Below, piece after piece: positions 18,163-21,851 of a stretch of DNA of 21,851 bases. This stretch comes from Dimargaris cristalligena. Lineage: Eukaryota; Kickxellomycota; Dimargaritomycetes; Dimargaritales; Dimargaritaceae. The DNA is taken from positions 1,676 to 23,526 of the forward strand of contig JANBQC010000455.1 in assembly GCA_027576995.1 (NCBI GenBank), read 5' to 3'. The notes under the pieces were generated by a model that saw nothing but the letters and a program-made list of their open reading frames with translations, did no database searches and had not been told where the DNA came from. Position numbers and translations under genes: made by a program. Positions within the stretch are counted from its first letter, which is position 1; the number at the start of each line of letters is the position of its first letter.

Positions 18163-20635
18163 TTCAAAAGAGACAGCAGTCGATTAGCCAGGTATTCAAA
18201 ACCTACTTTCTATTTCCCGCAGACGGAAAACGGTAAACGGGGGTCCTCGCCTTACAGAGGTTGGTTATGGTGCGGCCACTCGACACCAACCTCCTCATAG
18301 TCGAATATTATTGTATCCCCAGACCAGCGGACTGTGTCGTCGAGGATATTCACATTTTAGTCCACCAGTCACCCTGTTGTATTTTTACCTTTGGTATCTT
18401 TTTCAAGGAGTATCGATGGGGCTGGGGACTGTACACCCTGCCCTAGGAGGCCATGTTCATCGCCAAGACCTACCATGGCCCCCTTCGCTGGTGATACAAA
18501 GGACGTGCAAAGAATTGGCTATCGTTGAGGATTATATTTTTACAAGGTTTGCTAAAGCAGCCTTTGGAGGCCTCAAAGGCGGATCCCACACCCGACTTGA
18601 GCTCGTCGAATGGCAGGGTGCAGGGAAAAATGGGATCGAGAACTCGGTTATCAACCCCCCTTTCCCTAATCATACAGCGGCCAATGCTTTCGTATGATAG
18701 CTGACCAACCGTAACAAAGTGCGCATTCCGAGTATAATCCTCCCTTTCCCGCCGAACAAGGCAAACCTCGCTTGTGTTCACGTGTAGAACGTGGTACCGT
18801 CTTTGGACCTACACGGCCCAAATACCGGCCATGCGGTATGAATTCATGCTCTTTTACGAGATAGCGGCGGGGCAGTGCGACCCACCAGTTCAAAGCATGT
18901 ACAGCTGAAGTCCCCTATGGAGGCTTCCTTCTCCTACCTCTCGCTTCGTTTTTCTCCTGCTGAGGACCAAGTGTCGCCCAATCTCACTGCCCTTTGGTGG
19001 GGGAATTGCACAAAATACAAGGGTTAGCGACCAGTCCTCTAGTCTAACTGTGGCATTGGCTGTGTCGCTCCAAGTGGATGTTCCAAACCCCGTTGAGCTG
19101 CTTATCGTAGTTAATGGGGGTATAGTATATAATTAACTGCCCTTCTCTAAGAAATCACAAACTATTATGGACGTATTAAGGAAACATGGGAGCGATTGGC
19201 TATAATAGCAAGTGATGGACAAGAGTCGCCCCGTTCAGCAGTTTGTTCCACTAGTCACTGTATTAGTCAGGTAGCCCGTTAAACCCTTGCTAATATATTC
19301 ACCTTTACCAACCTCCAATGTTCAACTCGCCAGTGCCAGGCTGGCGGACCAATGCATTCTCGAATGGTTCACCACTCTAATGTTGCGCTTGGGACCATTG
19401 GATAGGAGAACCGCCTAGTCTAGGGATAACTATCTACTGGTATTTGTTAGTAGTGAAGATAAATTCCAGATTTAGGAACAGGCGTGTCTACATGAAGGCA
19501 CTAAACAGGGGGTAGTCATATAAAAGGATTGGCCATATTAGGCATAAACTGAGATAAATGTCTCCGAATCCAAGTGATAGATACCATTACGACAACCACC
19601 ATTTGGAGCAGTATATAATAATAAGATTGGCAGGTGCTGAAGGTCGCCAAGCGATAACCGGGAGACACCATTGACAACTGAAGCATATATGAATCAGTGG
19701 TAAGGGTAGGCAGGAATGGGCTTCCAATTATCAGCCCGGAAGCCTTATACCCATCTCCATGGGCTGGGGTGTTATTAGGAGAACCGAGATATGGCATATG
19801 CAAGTCTAAAAAGGGAACGGCAACGAGGTGCCTGGTTCTAATGGGGCAGACTCCCCTGCATGGCATTAATAATGCCCGATTTTCAAAGGCTTGGGTACCA
19901 CATTTTACACCTGATAGATGGAGCCTTATTCAATTAGTCCTCTATTTAACAGGTGGTATTCCTACACCCAAAGTGCTTGTATTGGTCTAGCCCCTTCAGG
20001 TATACCACATACCTACACCTTTTTAATCACTCATCCCTGACCCATATCTACATCCATCCCTAATTATATGTAGTTAATTCCAGTCTAAGTTCTCCTAGCT
20101 TTTAAAGCACCTGGACACGTAGTTTCTCTTTTATATTAACTGCCGGCATGTTAAATACCTATTTTTCGTTTCTTACATGCACCACTTTAACGTATATATT
20201 TCTTGTCGCGCGCTACCGACCGTCATGTTTTTGGGAGGAGGGGGGCTGGACTGGATTAGGGATATGCCCACTTCCTTTTCCCCGGCTGCCTTTTCTTAAA
20301 ATGGACTGCCTGAGTTGGCTAACTAAGGCAGGCCCATTTCACTTAATCTTTGGATAAAGAGGTGGGTCTGGAATGTGGTAAATCATGCCAATTTTAGCTA
20401 CTCCGTATCTGTATCAACCATCCACTGACGCTGAGCATTTTTATCCCGAGACTTATTACAGCAATGCACTTTTTCTCGTGAATGTAAGGTTTGCCAGTGC
20501 CCTTTTATTGATTTAAATTACCAACCCCGACGCTGTATAGATACATAGTATACTCGTTCAATCTCTTGGTAGAGCCTTTACACTACCAAGTGCCCCCAAA
20601 CTGGTTTTAGATTAGCTGGTATTGCTTATCTATGC

Positions 20636-20660
20636 GGGCAGCGCTGATTCTGGGCTGCCC
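20636..20660. repeat. inverted repeat GGGCAGC/GCTGCCC
   Basis: A 7-base perfect stem with an 11-base spacer (20643-20653). It may form a small hairpin; no link to a gene is visible. Confidence 0.5.
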
Positions 20661-20790
20661 TGCGCCTCATATTAATGTCCCACAGCCCAATTTACCATTC
20701 CGAACTGTGCTCATCTCTATAATGATTTAGTTATTGACCATTTGTGTGGATCCAAACAATAATTAACCAGTCGCTGTTTAAAAAAAACAG

Positions 20791-20797
20791 CCAATCA
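20791..20797 (+). promoter_or_regulatory. CCAAT box upstream of the UBZ4 gene
   Basis: CCAATCA, the consensus for the HAP/NF-Y complex, lies about 220 bases before the ATG at 21010. A TATATAC at 20924-20930 lies between. Confidence 0.4.
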
Positions 20798-21009
20798 GTC
20801 GCCATTAACTGAGACTGCGAGTAACCTCTCAAAAGGAAGAATAAACTGTCTGAGATTCCCTTCTCCGCCTCCCATTCTATTTCATTCCTATTTTGCCCTT
20901 GCCCTCAATAACAATATCGTTCTTATATACAAACATAACACGTTCCTTTCGCTCCATTCTACTTCGGTTACCGTATCGGCGGCTATAGTTTTTAGCCTTC
21001 TGTCACGAT

Positions 21010-21851
21010 ATGAGTGATAGTGAAGAGTCCGACTTTAAGCCCGTTTCTTTCGTGTCCAAGCGACCCCGTCTTAGCAGCCGGCCCCATTCTCTTCGATCGT
21101 CTCCAGCGAAACACTCTCCAACAACCTCAGCCACCTCGGCGACGATTGGGTCCCCAGGTTGCCGGTACCGACGATCACCTGGCGGTCCGATTCGACCCCG
21201 TTCCCCACCTCTGAGCACGCCCACCTCAGCCACAGCTAACACAGGCCTACCTTCCCCTACGTCGGCCCTCCCACAGCTACCCCTTTCCAATACGAGCTGG
21301 TTAGCGTCAAACACCGGGCCCTCTTCAACCGTTTCGGCGCCCCAAGCGTCATTGGATAACTTCGTTATTGAAGACGATGATGACTGCTCCCCTGGAAATA
21401 GTCAACTGACCGATGTGAACGGCTATCAAGCTGACCGAAATTCCCCGGTGCGCACTGATATGGCCAACGGTACCACAACAAGCCAAGTTCTCCTACGAGC
21501 GACGCCCGAACCGCCGTCTGACCCTGGTTTGTACTCTTCTCCCCGTTTTCTGAGTGACAGCATCACCCCACTACTTGACTCATCGCCGATCTTATCAACC
21601 GCCAATTCGTCAGCTTGCAGTACTCCCCAATCATTCCGATCGGCCCGTATCCTACCCGTACCGTCACCCGTATCAACATCCCTTTTTTCTACGCACGTGG
21701 GTCACGATATACTCCCAGAGCCCCGAAAGACCCCCCAGTCCGCCCCAGCCCAATTGGGCCCCATCTCATGTCCACTTTGTAATCGATTATTTGAGCGGTC
21801 AATTATTGAGTCACACGCATCGGACTGTCAAGGACCCGATGTTACAGACTC
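21010..21851 (+). CDS. N-terminal part of a UBZ4-type zinc-finger protein (truncated by the window end)
   Basis: The frame is open from ATG 21010 to the window edge, 280 codons with no stop. The N-terminus is acidic then basic (MSDSEESDFKPVSF, SKRPRL), the latter a possible nuclear localisation signal. About 240 Ser/Pro/Thr-rich residues follow with many SP/TP sites, interrupted by an acidic patch (LDNFVIEDDDD). Near the end is CPLCNRLFERSIIESHASDC, with C254, C257, H269 and C273 in a C-x2-C-x11-H-x3-C array. This is the spacing of Rad18-type UBZ4 ubiquitin-binding fingers. Such fingers sit near the N-terminus of DNA-damage proteins such as Snm1/Pso2, FAN1, SLX4 and WRNIP1, so a nuclear, ubiquitin-recruited repair role is likely. 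The catalytic domain that would name the protein lies outside the window. Introns are not needed in this part. Confidence 0.75.
   Translation, partial: MSDSEESDFKPVSFVSKRPRLSSRPHSLRSSPAKHSPTTSATSATIGSPGCRYRRSPGGPIRPRSPPLSTPTSATANTGLPSPTSALPQLPLSNTSWLASNTGPSSTVSAPQASLDNFVIEDDDDCSPGNSQLTDVNGYQADRNSPVRTDMANGTTTSQVLLRATPEPPSDPGLYSSPRFLSDSITPLLDSSPILSTANSSACSTPQSFRSARILPVPSPVSTSLFSTHVGHDILPEPRKTPQSAPAQLGPISCPLCNRLFERSIIESHASDCQGPDVTD

Larger units (their letters stand above)
17966..21009. other. 3-kb region without a supportable gene
   Basis: Only short open frames occur on either strand, none with a known domain. The 17966-18200 part is the upstream region of the minus-strand gene. Around 18470-19130 the minus strand has several adjoining protein-like frames in different registers (reported as a finding). 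Small inverted repeats occur at 19328-19346 and 20636-20660. CCAATCA at 20791-20797 and TATATAC at 20924-20930 probably belong to the promoter of the UBZ4 gene that follows. Confidence 0.5.

Noticed and set aside
1..21851. Mobile elements, CRISPR arrays, rRNA genes, biosynthetic cluster
   Set aside because: No terminal repeats with transposase-like frames, no spaced direct repeats, no rRNA-like blocks, and the neighbouring genes belong to unrelated pathways.

Overview
The window looks like nuclear DNA of an intron-rich fungus with compact genes. Protein genes are split by roughly 130-360 base spliceosomal introns that mostly start GTAAG/GTAAGT and end YAG. The recognisable products (D-arabinose dehydrogenase, Odc-type mitochondrial carrier, Spo12, Rad50) are all fungal or at home in fungi. 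An early-diverging lineage is my guess from the intron density and the unrecognised secreted family, but the sequence alone does not prove it. I see no operon structure, transposon, CRISPR array, rRNA gene or convincing tRNA.

Left to right: (1) the last exon of a small barwin/RlpA-like double-psi beta-barrel gene (238-450, +). (2) A two-exon aldo-keto reductase of the D-arabinose 1-dehydrogenase (Ara2) type (1209-2533, +). (3) A seven-exon mitochondrial 2-oxodicarboxylate carrier (3486-5857, +). (4) About 1.8 kb of intergenic DNA ending in a promoter with two forkhead-type motifs and a TATA box, then a two-exon Spo12 homologue (7653-8186, +). (5) A 13-exon RAD50 gene (9270-15691, +) whose reconstructed 1315 residues match the usual family length. 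(6) On the minus strand, a signal-peptide-bearing acidic exon with an in-frame TGA (17507-17965) followed by a long unrecognised coding exon (16192-17219). (7) About 3 kb with no supportable gene (17966-21009), apart from a possibly decayed minus-strand stretch. (8) The 5' part of a Ser/Pro-rich protein with a UBZ4-type C2HC zinc finger, cut off by the window end (21010-21851, +).

The genes do not form a single pathway. Ara2 belongs to D-erythroascorbate synthesis, the carrier exchanges C5-C7 oxodicarboxylates across the inner mitochondrial membrane, Spo12 acts in mitotic/meiotic exit, and Rad50 acts in double-strand break repair. The UBZ4 protein probably also belongs to DNA-damage or ubiquitin signalling. 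No convincing new multi-gene system was found. The most interesting items are the in-frame TGA and phase problem in the unknown secreted gene, the forkhead-site pair in front of SPO12, tandem splice acceptors that add or remove residues at functional motifs, and a hidden last exon of RAD50.
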